A model generated the notes under the pieces. That model searched no databases and was not told the origin of the DNA. It saw nothing but the letters and a program-made list of their open reading frames with translations. From Psychromicrobium xiongbiense (GTDB lineage: Bacteria; Actinomycetota; Actinomycetes; Actinomycetales; Micrococcaceae): DNA of 64,000 nucleotides. The DNA is taken from assembly GCF_030271165.1 (NCBI RefSeq), contig NZ_JASSZH010000030.1, positions 22,993 through 86,992 on the forward strand, in the 5' to 3' direction. The position numbers and the translations under genes were made by a program. This document shows, one piece after another, positions 42,822-51,358 of the stretch; within the stretch, counting starts at the first letter, position 1; every line of letters begins with the position of its first letter.

Positions 42822-43731
42822 TCGCGTCGAAAAGTGAGTTCAGCTCCGCCGTCAGTGCAGCATGGGTGGCGACCTCACGACCATCGAGCGTCCGGATCGG
42901 GGCAAGGCCTCGAATGCTCGACACCAGCCAGAGCGCATCGGCCTGGAACAGATCCTGCGGCACCAGCGGACCGTATCCCAGCACCCAACCCTGCTGTTGG
43001 GCGGCCGCGAACAGTGCGCCCTGCGTGGTGCCGGGCAGGATTCCGGCATCGAGCTGAGGGGTCACCAGGTGTTTTACCGGTTGGCCATCGCGGGTCTCCA
43101 CCCGGGCGATCAGCACCGAGGAGGTGGGGCCTTCCAGAACCCGGCCGTCGGCGCTGGTGAAGATGACGTCATCGGCGCCCTGCTGGTGTGCGTAGCGCAG
43201 CGCCGCCATATTCACCGCGTAGGAGAGGGTCTTGGCGCCCAGCAGCAGCCAGGGCGCGCGCGCCGCAAGCTCGGAATCGTAGCCGCGGTCCAGTAGCAGC
43301 ACGTCCAGGCCCTTTTCGCGCTGGATGGCGCCCGCTGCGGGGACCGCGGAGACCTGAACCCAGGCGGTAGGCTTCCCGCTGCCCTCTACCCCGCGAGTGA
43401 GCAGGAGCTTGACGACGGCGGTGGGGAGGTCTGCGGACTCGGCGGTGGTTGCGGCCGCCCAGGCCTCCAGCCCGGTGCCGATGGCAGCCCGCCAGCGCTC
43501 GGGGTCCGGCATCGACAGGTCCATCATCCGGGCGGAGGACGCCAGACGATCCAGATGCGCGGCGACCTTGCGGGCGTGCCCGTCGATGGCCAGCAGGGAT
43601 TCGAAGACGCCGTCGCCACGGGTGGCGCCCAGATCGGTCGCGAAAAGCTGCGGCACGGCAGAATCCGCCAGGCGGCCTTCCGGGAACGCGTCGTCAAGAA
43701 AAACAAGCTGGGTCACTGCAGTATTGGCCAT
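42814..43731 (-). CDS. pabC: Class IV aminotransferase, probable aminodeoxychorismate lyase
   Basis: A 305-residue PLP enzyme of fold type IV. The PLP lysine lies in GAKTLSYAVNM, followed by the typical DDVIFTSADGRVLEGPTSSV region. It would convert 4-amino-4-deoxychorismate to p-aminobenzoate and pyruvate in folate synthesis. The PabB-containing gene at 45570-47723 nearby supports this over a D-amino-acid or branched-chain aminotransferase. The start is ATG 43731. Its 3-prime end overlaps the SorC gene in convergent orientation. Confidence 0.82.
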   Translation of the reverse strand: MANTAVTQLVFLDDAFPEGRLADSAVPQLFATDLGATRGDGVFESLLAIDGHARKVAAHLDRLASSARMMDLSMPDPERWRAAIGTGLEAWAAATTAESADLPTAVVKLLLTRGVEGSGKPTAWVQVSAVPAAGAIQREKGLDVLLLDRGYDSELAARAPWLLLGAKTLSYAVNMAALRYAHQQGADDVIFTSADGRVLEGPTSSVLIARVETRDGQPVKHLVTPQLDAGILPGTTQGALFAAAQQQGWVLGYGPLVPQDLFQADALWLVSSIRGLAPIRTLDGREVATHAALTAELNSLFDAIN

Positions 43732-43765
43732 ATCAGAAGCTTAACCGCAAGCTCAACCGCACTGA

Positions 43766-43799
43766 TTCGGGGCGGGGCGTATCAGGCGCCCGCCCCGAA
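43766..43799 (-). terminator. GC-rich hairpin after the LLM flavoprotein gene
   Basis: TTCGGGGCGGG (43766-43776) pairs with CCCGCCCCGAA (43789-43799) around a 12-base loop, 20 bases past the LLM gene stop on the minus strand. A terminator function is likely. Confidence 0.6.
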
Positions 43800-43818
43800 A
43801 GACCGCACCGAAAACCGA

Positions 43819-44895
43819 TCAGATCGGATATCCCTCCACCGGTCCCTCGGTATTGGGCTTCCAGCCGAGCGCGGGGGCCACCTGTTCGGCGAAGGTCGAC
43901 AGAACATGAGCGTTGTACTCAACACCCAACTGGGTGGGCACCGTGAGCATGAGCGTGTCCGCCTCGGCGATGGCCGTGTCCTTCAGCAGCTCCTCGACCA
44001 GCCGGTCCGGCTCGGCGGCGTAGCTTTTGCCGAAGGTGGACCGGAGACCGTCGATGACGCCCACCTGGTCCCGGTCGGTCTGGCCGAAGTAGAGCCGGTC
44101 CAGGTCGCTGGTAATCGGGAAGATGCTTCGACTGACCGAGACGCGCGGAGTACCTTGGTGCCCGGCCGCCTGCCAGGCCTGCCGGTAGCGGCGGATCTGC
44201 TCGGCCTGGAGCTCGTGGAAGGGCACGCCGCCATCCTCCGTCAGCAGGGTGGAGGACATCAGGTTCACCCCCTGGGTTCCGGCCCATTCCGCGGTCTCCC
44301 GGGTGCCGGAGCCCCACCAGACGTGCTTGCGCAGGCTGGGCGAATGCGGTTCCACCCGCAGCATGGAATTGCTGCCCAGTATGCCGCTGCCCATCGAGTT
44401 CATGCTCCGGTTGACCGGGGCCACGCCTTCACCATCGATCGCGGCCAGGAAGAGCTCAAATTTCTCGCGGGCTAGTGTGGCGCCCTTGGGATCCTCGCCG
44501 TTGGCGTTGGTCCCGGTGTAGCCGAAGGCCTCGTAGCCTCGCTCCGCCGTCTCGGGTGAACCACGGCTCATGCCGAGCGCCAGTCTGCCGTCGCTGATCA
44601 GATCCAGGGCGGCGGCCTCCTCGGCCAGATAGAGCGGATTTTCATAGCGCAGATCAATCACTCCGGTGCCGACCTCAATGCGTGAGGTCCGCGCGGCGAT
44701 GGCGCTCAGCAGCGGGATCGGCGCGGCCTGCTGGGTGGCAAAGTGGTGCACCCGGAAATAGGCGCCGTTGACGCCGATCTCCTCGGCAGCGGCGGCCAGG
44801 TCGATGGCCTGGAGCAGCGAGTCCTTGGCGGTGACGGTCTGTGAACCTCTGCCCGGGCCATAGTGGCCAAAGGAGAGGAAACCAAATGCTTTCAT
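43819..44895 (-). CDS. LLM-class flavin-dependent oxidoreductase
   Basis: A 358-residue luciferase-like monooxygenase-family protein. It begins MKAFGFLSFGHYG with the expected first beta strand. RYENPLYLAEEAAALDLISDGR and GMSRGSPETAERGYEAFG are typical FMN/F420-binding regions. It likely oxidises or reduces a small organic substrate with FMNH2 or F420; the substrate is unknown. The ATG at 44895 is chosen from the family start and an upstream CAGGGG; the open frame continues upstream into the palindromic repeat and is not coding there. Confidence 0.88.
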   Translation of the reverse strand: MKAFGFLSFGHYGPGRGSQTVTAKDSLLQAIDLAAAAEEIGVNGAYFRVHHFATQQAAPIPLLSAIAARTSRIEVGTGVIDLRYENPLYLAEEAAALDLISDGRLALGMSRGSPETAERGYEAFGYTGTNANGEDPKGATLAREKFELFLAAIDGEGVAPVNRSMNSMGSGILGSNSMLRVEPHSPSLRKHVWWGSGTRETAEWAGTQGVNLMSSTLLTEDGGVPFHELQAEQIRRYRQAWQAAGHQGTPRVSVSRSIFPITSDLDRLYFGQTDRDQVGVIDGLRSTFGKSYAAEPDRLVEELLKDTAIAEADTLMLTVPTQLGVEYNAHVLSTFAEQVAPALGWKPNTEGPVEGYPI

Positions 44896-44966
44896 ACCCC
44901 TGCGAACCATGCGTTTGCATGCACTATTCCCGGTAGCTCCTGGGAGAGGTTTCACACCCGCGATTG

Positions 44967-45037
44967 CTGCTGCCGAGTGGTGACGTAACGCCCTCAACCG
45001 GCTGGGTTGAGGGCGTTACGTCACCACTCGGCAGCAG
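44967..45037. repeat. Palindromic repeat, left copy, 33-base perfect arms
   Basis: Arms 44967-44999 and 45005-45037 are perfectly complementary around a 5-base loop. The core GCCGAGTGGTGACGTAACGC plus CCTCAA is shared with the copy at 45486-45546. Both copies are followed by TCGCGGTTAG. It lies between the LLM gene (minus) and the acetyltransferase (plus), so it is not placed as a simple terminator: both genes are transcribed away from it. Confidence 0.8.
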
Positions 45038-45056
45038 TTCGCGGTTAGATGGTTAC

Positions 45057-45497
45057 GTGCCCGTCGAATTCTCGCTTCGCCCCGCCTTGGCTGCCGATGC
45101 CGCCTGGATCGCTGAGCTGCGCGCCGTCGTCATGCGTCCGGATCTGGAACGGCTCGGACGCTGGGATCCCGTGCGCGTCAGGGAGCGCTTTCTGACCGCA
45201 TTCCAGCCGGGCAACACCTCCGTGGTGGTCGTCAACCGGCGGGACGCTGGCGTCATCGCTGTCCGGCCGGAGCCCGATGCGTGGTGGATCGAACACTTTT
45301 ATCTCGCCCCGGAGTTCCAGGGGCAGGGGGTGGGGTCGGCGGTGCTGCAGCGGGTGATGGCGGAGCATTCGCACGGACGGCCTTTCCGGCTCAATGTGCT
45401 CCAGGGCAGTGCAGCCCGCCGCCTGTACGCACGCCAAGGCTTTGTCCTGGAATCCGAGGACCCGGTGGACGTCTTCATGGTTGCTGCCGAGTGGTGA
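45057..45497 (+). CDS. GNAT family N-acetyltransferase
   Basis: A 146-residue acetyltransferase. The acetyl-CoA motif is LAPEFQGQGVGSAVLQRV (about residues 84-100), preceded by WWIEHFY. The C-terminus YARQGFVLESEDPVDVFMVAAEW is normal for the family. The substrate is unknown. I choose the GTG at 45057 because the protein then begins MPVEFSLRPA; no ribosome site is visible. TTAGAT 6 bases upstream could be the -10 element of a leaderless mRNA. The gene is bracketed by two copies of one palindromic repeat and its last five codons and stop lie inside the right copy. Confidence 0.82.
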   Translation: MPVEFSLRPALAADAAWIAELRAVVMRPDLERLGRWDPVRVRERFLTAFQPGNTSVVVVNRRDAGVIAVRPEPDAWWIEHFYLAPEFQGQGVGSAVLQRVMAEHSHGRPFRLNVLQGSAARRLYARQGFVLESEDPVDVFMVAAEW

Positions 45498-45546
45498 CGT
45501 AACGCCCTCAAACCAGCCGGTTGAGGGCGTTACGTCACCACTCGGC
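45486..45546. repeat. Palindromic repeat, right copy, 26-base perfect arms
   Basis: Arms 45486-45511 and 45521-45546 pair perfectly around a 9-base loop. The stem matches the copy at 44967-45037 over its full arm. It contains the acetyltransferase stop codon (45495-45497). It can serve as a bidirectional terminator with the convergent PabB-fusion gene. Confidence 0.8.
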
Positions 45547-45569
45547 GCCGGCTCGCGGTTAGCGCGCCT

Positions 45570-47723
45570 TCAATGCGAGGCGGGGAACTCCAGCCCGACG
45601 GCACCCAGCACCGCCCGCGCCTTGGTCTGGACTTCCTGCCACTCGGCCTCGGGCGTCGAATCCGCCGTGACAGCCCCGCCCACCCCCAGGCTGGCCAGCC
45701 CGCCGTGCAGCACCACGGTACGGATCAGCACGGAGAGGTCGACGCCGCCATCCTGCGCCAGATAGCCGATCACCCCGGAGTACGGGCCCCGGTCGGTCGC
45801 CTCCAGCTCCTCCAGAATGGTCATGGTGCTGATCTTGGGTGCGCCCGTCATCGAACCCGCCGGGAAGGTGGCACGCACCGCCTCCAACGGGGAGACTCCG
45901 GGTGCCAGCTGTGCCTCCACGGTGCTGACCATCTGGTGCACGGAGGCATAGCTTTCGATGGCGAAGAGCCGACTGACCCGCAGGCTTCCCGGCACTGCGA
46001 CCTGTGAGAGGTCATTGCGCATCAGATCCACGATCATCAGGTTTTCCGCCCGGTCCTTGGCCGAGTCGGCAAGTTCAAGGCGCAGCCGCTGATCGGCGGC
46101 AGGATCAGCCCCGCGCGCCCGGGTGCCCTTGATCGGCTCGGCTCGGAGGGCGCCATCGACGGTGAGCGCCAGCAACCGTTCCGGGGAGGTGCTCAACACG
46201 GAGGTCTCTCCGAAGCGCAGGAAGGCGGCAAAGGGTGCCGGGCTGGCCCGACGCAATGCCCGGTACACCTCAAAGGGATCCTGCGCCAGAGAGAAGGTGA
46301 CCTCGGTGGTGAGGCAGACCTCGTAGCTGTTGCCTTCAGCGATCTCCTGCTGGGCCGCCTCTACCTTGGCACGGTATTCCGCCGCGGAATCGCGCACGGC
46401 AGCTGCTCTCCCGGCCTGGGTCGGTTGCTGTGGCGGAAGCGGCTGATCCAGCGCCCGGCGGACCTGCTCTACCCAGGCGGAATGATCGGCCGGATTACCG
46501 CTGTCCAGGCTGACCGCATAGGCCACGTCCTCATGGTGGTCCAGCACGATGCCGCGACCAGCAAAGATCAGGGCGGCGTCCGCTGGGGCGCTAGGCCGTG
46601 TGGCGTCCCGGCTGAGCTCCGGCCCGGCGTCGCTTGCGCTCGCAGGTTTTTCGGGTTGCTCCTGGGGCCCGAGCATGCGGCTGCCCAGTGCCCCGGTTTC
46701 CCGCTTGAGTTCGTAACCCAGATAGCCCAGCCAGCCGATGCCGCCAGGGCTCACAGGATGGCCGGGGCTCACAGGATGGCCAGGAAGATCCGGGGACCTG
46801 AGGTCTGCCGGGGCCGGCCGCTGCGGCATCCACTGAGTGTCGAGCCAGTCAAGGAAGCCGCCTTCGGTCCTGACGCTCACCCCGTGGTGACGAAAGGTGG
46901 TGAGGCCGTCGGTGTGCTCGGCGGAGGCCCCGAACGGGCCGGAATCGTCCGCCAGAATCGAGTACCGGTTCCGGGCTCCGGGCCCGGACTCGGGGGAATA
47001 GTTGGAGCTGTCCAGCCAGATCGCCCGAGGCGAGTCCGCAAACAGGGCGGAAAAGAGAGTCTCACCCGGATGGGTGAGACCCACATCCAGCGCCCCGGGC
47101 GAGAAGGGGATCGCCGTCCTCAGCACGGGGTTACTGGCCAGCCTGTGCCGCTCGGGCGTCAGTATCGGGTCCAGGGCGGGAAGGGCACAGAGTCCACGGA
47201 GCACCTGTGCCGCTGTGGCGGGGGAGTTAACGATCACCTGCGCATGGTCGCGGGGATGATCCTGGGCCAGTAACTCGGCTTCCTGAGTGGTCCAGACATC
47301 CCAGTGCGGAGCGTAGGTGTCGCCATCGCGGGCCAGAGCGCGCTCCTTCCGGACGTCATCGGGCGCATCCAGCCAGATGACGGCGTCCAGCAGTCCGCGG
47401 GCCTGAGCAGTCCCGGCGCCCACACCCTCCACCACCACGACCTGTGCCGGGGCGGTGGTATGTGTGCCCGCATCAAAATGGGTCTCCCAGTCCCAGGCCG
47501 TCCAGACGGCTTCCTCCCCCGCGCGCAGCGGAGTCAGAACGGTGTCCACATAGCGGCGGATGCCGGCCTGCAGGCCATTCCAGCCCGGGTAAACATCCTC
47601 CAGGTGGAAGAGCGAGACGGTGCGGTGCTCGCGGAGCAGAGCGGCCAATTCCACGGCCAGCGAGGTTTTGCCGGCACCGGAGCGGCCGTCGATGGCGATG
47701 ATGACTGGCCGGGGCTTAAGCAT
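45570..47723 (-). CDS. pabB: P-loop kinase-like domain fused to aminodeoxychorismate synthase component I
   Basis: A 717-residue fusion. Residues about 1-175 form a uridine-kinase-like P-loop NTPase with Walker A GRSGAGKT (residues 13-20) and a phosphotransfer-like region DVYPGW. Residues about 220-717 form a chorismate-binding PabB domain with PIKGTRARG, ENLMIVDLMRNDL and AGSMTGAPKISTM signatures. PabB aminates chorismate to 4-amino-4-deoxychorismate with a PabA partner. A proline-rich duplicated run (GHPVSPGHPVSPG) lies near residue 315. The role of the P-loop domain is unknown. The gene overlaps the phosphatase gene by 8 bases. Confidence 0.85.
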   Translation of the reverse strand: MLKPRPVIIAIDGRSGAGKTSLAVELAALLREHRTVSLFHLEDVYPGWNGLQAGIRRYVDTVLTPLRAGEEAVWTAWDWETHFDAGTHTTAPAQVVVVEGVGAGTAQARGLLDAVIWLDAPDDVRKERALARDGDTYAPHWDVWTTQEAELLAQDHPRDHAQVIVNSPATAAQVLRGLCALPALDPILTPERHRLASNPVLRTAIPFSPGALDVGLTHPGETLFSALFADSPRAIWLDSSNYSPESGPGARNRYSILADDSGPFGASAEHTDGLTTFRHHGVSVRTEGGFLDWLDTQWMPQRPAPADLRSPDLPGHPVSPGHPVSPGGIGWLGYLGYELKRETGALGSRMLGPQEQPEKPASASDAGPELSRDATRPSAPADAALIFAGRGIVLDHHEDVAYAVSLDSGNPADHSAWVEQVRRALDQPLPPQQPTQAGRAAAVRDSAAEYRAKVEAAQQEIAEGNSYEVCLTTEVTFSLAQDPFEVYRALRRASPAPFAAFLRFGETSVLSTSPERLLALTVDGALRAEPIKGTRARGADPAADQRLRLELADSAKDRAENLMIVDLMRNDLSQVAVPGSLRVSRLFAIESYASVHQMVSTVEAQLAPGVSPLEAVRATFPAGSMTGAPKISTMTILEELEATDRGPYSGVIGYLAQDGGVDLSVLIRTVVLHGGLASLGVGGAVTADSTPEAEWQEVQTKARAVLGAVGLEFPASH

Positions 47724-48246
47724 GCTGACCGGTTCCGGGTTGGGTGCTCATGCGTTCTGAGACGTGGCGCACGATGCCGGGCAGCGCTGCCGCGATCAGC
47801 CGGTAGGTTTGGTCGAAGTCCTCGGCGGTGCCGTACCAGGGGTCCGCGATGCCGAGTTCCGCCGGATCAGCAGCCGGCTCGGCATCAGGATCGAACTCGC
47901 GTAGAAGACGTATTTTGTGCCGGTCCGCTGCGGAGGCCTGGCGGAGCAACCAGTCGAGGTGATCGGTATCAAGCGCCAGCACCAGCTCGCTTCCGGCCAG
48001 ATCGGCCTCGGTGATCTTCCGGGCCCGATGCCCGGCGGCATCGTCCACCCCATGGGATCTGAGCACCCTGGCGGACCGTGGGTCGATCGGATTGCCCCGT
48101 TCCCAGTCGGTGGTGCCGGCCGAGTCGACCTCGACCCGGCTGCCGAGCCCGGCGGCATCAAGCGCCTGCCGGAGCATGAACTCCGCCATCGGGGAACGGC
48201 AGATATTGCCGGTGCACACCGTGACGATCCGATAGGGAGAAGTCAT
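47716..48246 (-). CDS. Low-molecular-weight protein tyrosine phosphatase
   Basis: A 176-residue phosphatase. The catalytic loop is VCTGNICRSP, with nucleophile Cys11 and Arg17. The general-acid aspartate is in ADPWYG near residue 135. All active-site residues are present. In actinobacteria such enzymes dephosphorylate tyrosine kinases or small phospho-substrates. It starts at ATG 48246 and overlaps the downstream PabB-fusion start by 8 bases, so the two are probably cotranscribed; the logic of that pairing is not evident. Confidence 0.9.
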   Translation of the reverse strand: MTSPYRIVTVCTGNICRSPMAEFMLRQALDAAGLGSRVEVDSAGTTDWERGNPIDPRSARVLRSHGVDDAAGHRARKITEADLAGSELVLALDTDHLDWLLRQASAADRHKIRLLREFDPDAEPAADPAELGIADPWYGTAEDFDQTYRLIAAALPGIVRHVSERMSTQPGTGQHA

Positions 48247-48304
48247 GCCCCCACTGTACTCAGCCCGATATTCCGGCGCCCGGATGAGCCCTCAGACCGA
48301 GCCC

Positions 48305-49162
48305 TCAGACTGAGCGCCAGAACGCATCCAGGGTGTTCGCGGTGGCCTGGGGCGATTCACGCTGCGGGGAATGCGCCCCGCCCGGGATGATCCGGTATGG
48401 CGCGCCGATCGCCTCCGCCATCTGCCGTTGCCAGTCCTGCGGCCAGGCCTGATCATCCTCGCCGTGGGTTATCAGCACGGGAAGGCCCGTGGCGCGAAGG
48501 GCCTCGCTCCGATCCACATGGTGGCGCAGGATGCCGGCCGTGGCCAGCAGGTTCTCGCTGGAGGTGTGGGTGGCGCGCAGCCGGTAGAAGGCGGCCTCGG
48601 ACCCGAGTTCCTCATCGGTAGCCTCCAGCAGGCCCGGATTATCGTGTTCCCAGAGTCCCAGGCTGCCGCCCGCAGAGATCACGTCCGTGGTCTCCTGAAG
48701 CCGCTCCGGCCAGCCATGTGGGCCGGAGCAGAGCAGCGTCAGGCTGCGGAACCGTTCGGGTGCGGCAATGGCGGCTTCCACGGCCACCACCCCGCCCATG
48801 CTGTGCCCGACCAGATGCACCGGAGTCTGGCTGACCATCGCGGCCAGCTCGACGGCATCGGCCGCCAGTTTCTCCAGCGCATAACTGTCCACTCCCGCAG
48901 GAGCCGCCGAATCCGCCTGTCCACGCTGGCTGTAGGCCCAGGCATTCCAGCCGCGGGCGGCCAGCAGGGGCACGAAGTCAAGGAAATCCTCCTTGGACCC
49001 GGTGAATCCCGGCACGAAGAGCACAGTCCCCAGCGCGTTCTGCGGCTCGGCGTGCAGGGCGGTCAGCGTGCCGACCCTGGCCGGAAGGCCCGCGATGTCG
49101 ACGCCGGGCGGGACGGGCCGGGAACCGAAAGGGGCATGTGGCTGGAGGTAGAGGGAGCGCAT
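48305..49162 (-). CDS. Alpha/beta hydrolase
   Basis: A 285-residue alpha/beta-hydrolase-fold protein. The nucleophile elbow is GHSMGG with catalytic Ser. The oxyanion region is [11 protein letters not shown], the acid is in HGEDDQAW and the histidine in GGAHSP. It may be an esterase, lipase or haloperoxidase-like enzyme; the substrate is unknown. The ATG at 49162 is chosen over an in-frame upstream start at 49210 because the latter adds residues without family similarity. It is divergent from the alcohol dehydrogenase gene at 49231 across 68 bases. Confidence 0.88.
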   Translation of the reverse strand: MRSLYLQPHAPFGSRPVPPGVDIAGLPARVGTLTALHAEPQNALGTVLFVPGFTGSKEDFLDFVPLLAARGWNAWAYSQRGQADSAAPAGVDSYALEKLAADAVELAAMVSQTPVHLVGHSMGGVVAVEAAIAAPERFRSLTLLCSGPHGWPERLQETTDVISAGGSLGLWEHDNPGLLEATDEELGSEAAFYRLRATHTSSENLLATAGILRHHVDRSEALRATGLPVLITHGEDDQAWPQDWQRQMAEAIGAPYRIIPGGAHSPQRESPQATANTLDAFWRSV

Positions 49163-49230
49163 CGAACAAACGTATCGTGAGAGGGACAGGTGCACTCGAC
49201 GCTGCGCCACCCGTGACTCAAGGAGTTCCC

Positions 49231-50298
49231 ATGCTGACCGTCAACGCCTATGCCGCGCCCTCTGCCGCCGAACCTCTGGTGCCCAGCACCGTCGTCCGCC
49301 GTGATCTGGGTGAGCATGATGTGCTGATCGAGATCAAATTCGCCGGGATCTGCCACTCGGACATCCACACCGTGCGCGGTGACTGGGGCCCGCAGCAGTA
49401 CCCGTTGGCTCCCGGACACGAGATTGCCGGCGTCGTCACGGCCGTCGGGTCGGCGGTCACCAGCCATGCGGTGGGGGACCGGGTGGGTGTGGGCTGCATG
49501 GTCAACTCCTGTGGTGAATGCACCAGCTGCCTGGCCGGTGAGGAGCAGTACTGCCTGGTGGGCAACATCGGCACCTACGGTTCGGTGGACCGCGATGGAA
49601 CGGTGACCCAGGGCGGGTACTCGACGCACGTTGTGGTCACGGAGAATTTTGTGGTGCGTATTCCGGAGTCCCTGGCGCTCGACGTCGCCGCGCCCCTGCT
49701 CTGCGCCGGCATCACCACCTACTCACCGCTGCGGCACTGGGGTGCTGGCCCCGGGACCCGGGTGGCCGTCATCGGCCTGGGCGGGCTGGGGCATATGGCG
49801 GTGCAGCTGGCACATGCCATGGGTGCCGAGGTCACAGTGCTCTCGCAGACGCTGAACAAGCGCGATGACGGACTGCGGCTGGGTGCGGACCACTACTACG
49901 CGACCAGCGATCCGGAGACCTTTGCCCAGCTGGCGGGCAGTTTTGACCTGATCATCAATACCGTCAGCGCGGTGCTGGACATCAGCGCCTATCTGATGTT
50001 GCTGGCTATCGGCGGGACGCTGGTCAATGTCGGGGCTCCGGGTGAGCCGCTGCCGGTGAATGCCTTCGCCCTGATCACCGGCCGCCGGTCGTTTGCCGGA
50101 TCCTGCATCGGCGGCATCCGGGAGACCCAGGAGATGCTGGACTTCTGTGCCGAGCACGGCCTGGGGGCTCAGATCGAGGTGATTGAGGCCTCTCAGATCA
50201 ACCAGGCCTATGAGCGGGTGCTGGCTTCCGATGTGCGCTATCGCTTCGTCATCGACGCCGCGACGTTCGCTGAGGGCGCCGCGGGTCTCGAAGGGTAG
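49231..50298 (+). CDS. NAD(P)-dependent alcohol dehydrogenase (YahK/AdhA type)
   Basis: A 355-residue zinc-dependent MDR enzyme. [13 protein letters not shown] and GHEIAG hold the catalytic-zinc ligands, and the CxxCxxC cluster in [17 protein letters not shown] binds structural zinc. The cofactor site is [13 protein letters not shown]. Members reduce aldehydes, including cinnamyl-type and aliphatic ones, with NADPH. It starts at ATG 49231 with AAGGAG upstream. It is probably a general aldehyde detoxification enzyme and not part of the IclR cluster downstream. Confidence 0.92.
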   Translation: MLTVNAYAAPSAAEPLVPSTVVRRDLGEHDVLIEIKFAGICHSDIHTVRGDWGPQQYPLAPGHEIAGVVTAVGSAVTSHAVGDRVGVGCMVNSCGECTSCLAGEEQYCLVGNIGTYGSVDRDGTVTQGGYSTHVVVTENFVVRIPESLALDVAAPLLCAGITTYSPLRHWGAGPGTRVAVIGLGGLGHMAVQLAHAMGAEVTVLSQTLNKRDDGLRLGADHYYATSDPETFAQLAGSFDLIINTVSAVLDISAYLMLLAIGGTLVNVGAPGEPLPVNAFALITGRRSFAGSCIGGIRETQEMLDFCAEHGLGAQIEVIEASQINQAYERVLASDVRYRFVIDAATFAEGAAGLEG

Positions 50299-50363
50299 TG
50301 CTCGAGGGGGAGCAGCGCTGGGCTGGTCGGCCTGCGGCGACGACGGGCATGCATTTTCGGATG

Positions 50364-50383
50364 GTGTTCACTATGCTGAACAC
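50364..50383. promoter_or_regulatory. IclR operator candidate overlapping the -10 region
   Basis: GTGTTCA-ctatgc-TGAACAC is a perfect 7-base-arm inverted repeat, extended outward by TTTCGG and CCGAAA. It lies 17 bases before the IclR start codon, and a TATGCT element sits inside it. A degenerate copy (TGTTCA-tcatac-TGAAAG) lies in the divergent promoter at 52467-52484. Autorepression by the IclR protein is likely. Confidence 0.65.
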
Positions 50384-50400
50384 AACCGAAAGTGAGTCTC

Positions 50401-51177
50401 ATGAGCACAGCATCTCCGGCACCCGCCGTTACCCGCGCCGCAGCGGCGCTGGACGCACTGGCTGCCTCCAGCACTGGCGTGATGACACTCAGCGATCTGG
50501 CCCGCGAGCTGGATATCCCCAAATCCTCCGCCTCCAATCTGCTCCAGGCTTTGGAAGAGGCGTCCTTGGTGCGTAAGCAGGGCCTCGGCTATGGCCTGGG
50601 GCGTAAATTGGTGGACCTCGGTGCCGCCTATCTGGACCGGCAGGATGATGTCCGTGAGTTCTATCGGTTCTGTGAAGAGTCGCCCACGCTGGTCAATGAG
50701 ACCGTCCGGATCGCCATGCTCGATGGCGCGAACGTCATCTATCTGGCCAGGTACGAGGGGCATCCTGCCGTGCGGTTCACCTCCAATATCGGGGACAAAA
50801 TGCCCGCCTCACTGTGCGCCGTGGGCAAAGCATTGCTGGCACGACTGCATGAGAAGGACCTGGAAGCACTCTTCCCGGAGGGGAAGGTGCTCCCGTCGCT
50901 GACTCAGTACTCGATCACCGACCCGGCTGCGCTGCGGGCGTCATTGAAAGAAGTCCAGGAGCGCGGCTATGCCTTTGAGGATGAGGAATCGACGCTGGGT
51001 GTGGTCTGCGTAGGGGTGGCGATTCCCACCCGCGGCACGCACGGGGCGAATCTGGGTCTTTCCGTGACGGCGCTCAAGGCCACCTTCACCCGGGAGTTGG
51101 AGCGTCGGCTGGTGGTCGAACTGCAGGAGCTGGCCCGCACCCTGGGGGCGCCCATGTCCCTGGCGCAGGTCGACTGA
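50401..51177 (+). CDS. IclR family transcriptional regulator
   Basis: A 258-residue regulator. The N-terminal winged helix is MTLSDLARELDIPKSSASNLLQAL. The C-terminal GAF-like effector domain has TSNIGDKMPASLCAVGKALLA and the VVCVGVAIP strand typical of IclR sugar-acid regulators. I choose the ATG at 50401; a GTG at 50392 in the same frame is also possible. It is followed by dehydrogenases for idonate/gluconate-type compounds, and shares an operator-like motif with their divergent promoter, so it probably regulates them. Convergent with the hydroxyacid dehydrogenase gene. Confidence 0.88.
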   Translation: MSTASPAPAVTRAAAALDALAASSTGVMTLSDLARELDIPKSSASNLLQALEEASLVRKQGLGYGLGRKLVDLGAAYLDRQDDVREFYRFCEESPTLVNETVRIAMLDGANVIYLARYEGHPAVRFTSNIGDKMPASLCAVGKALLARLHEKDLEALFPEGKVLPSLTQYSITDPAALRASLKEVQERGYAFEDEESTLGVVCVGVAIPTRGTHGANLGLSVTALKATFTRELERRLVVELQELARTLGAPMSLAQVD

Positions 51178-51213
51178 CCCGCCCATTCACTCTCAGTGGC
51201 GTCATCCCAAAAC

Positions 51214-51331
51214 GCGAACGATAACGGCGAGTGGGGCACTCCCGGAGTGTCGCCTGCGGCGCCACGCCGGGTCCCTCGCGCCCCACTCTTGAGCACCTGC
51301 AATCGCGGGTGCTCTTTCCGTTATCGTTCGC
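51214..51331. repeat. Nested multi-stem intergenic repeat between convergent genes
   Basis: A 14-base outer stem (GCGAACGATAACGG at 51214-51227 with its complement at 51318-51331) encloses a 9-base stem (GAGTGGGGC at 51229-51237 with 51280-51288) and a 7-base hairpin (GAGCACC at 51291-51297 with 51308-51314). The right end matches the element at 4497-4563. It can act as a bidirectional terminator for the IclR and hydroxyacid dehydrogenase genes, but the nested design and second copy point to a repeat family. Confidence 0.7.
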
Positions 51332-51358
51332 AAAATCCGTGGGGATCGCAGAACTCCG

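Noticed and set aside
44967..45546. Insertion sequence ends around the acetyltransferase
   Set aside because: No transposase is present, each flank is a self-contained palindrome and not a terminal repeat of one element, and I cannot see a target-site duplication. It is reported as a repeat-flanked gene instead.
51214..51331. CRISPR-like repeat array
   Set aside because: The repeated segments are nested inverted stems, not evenly spaced direct repeats with unique spacers, and no cas genes occur in the window.
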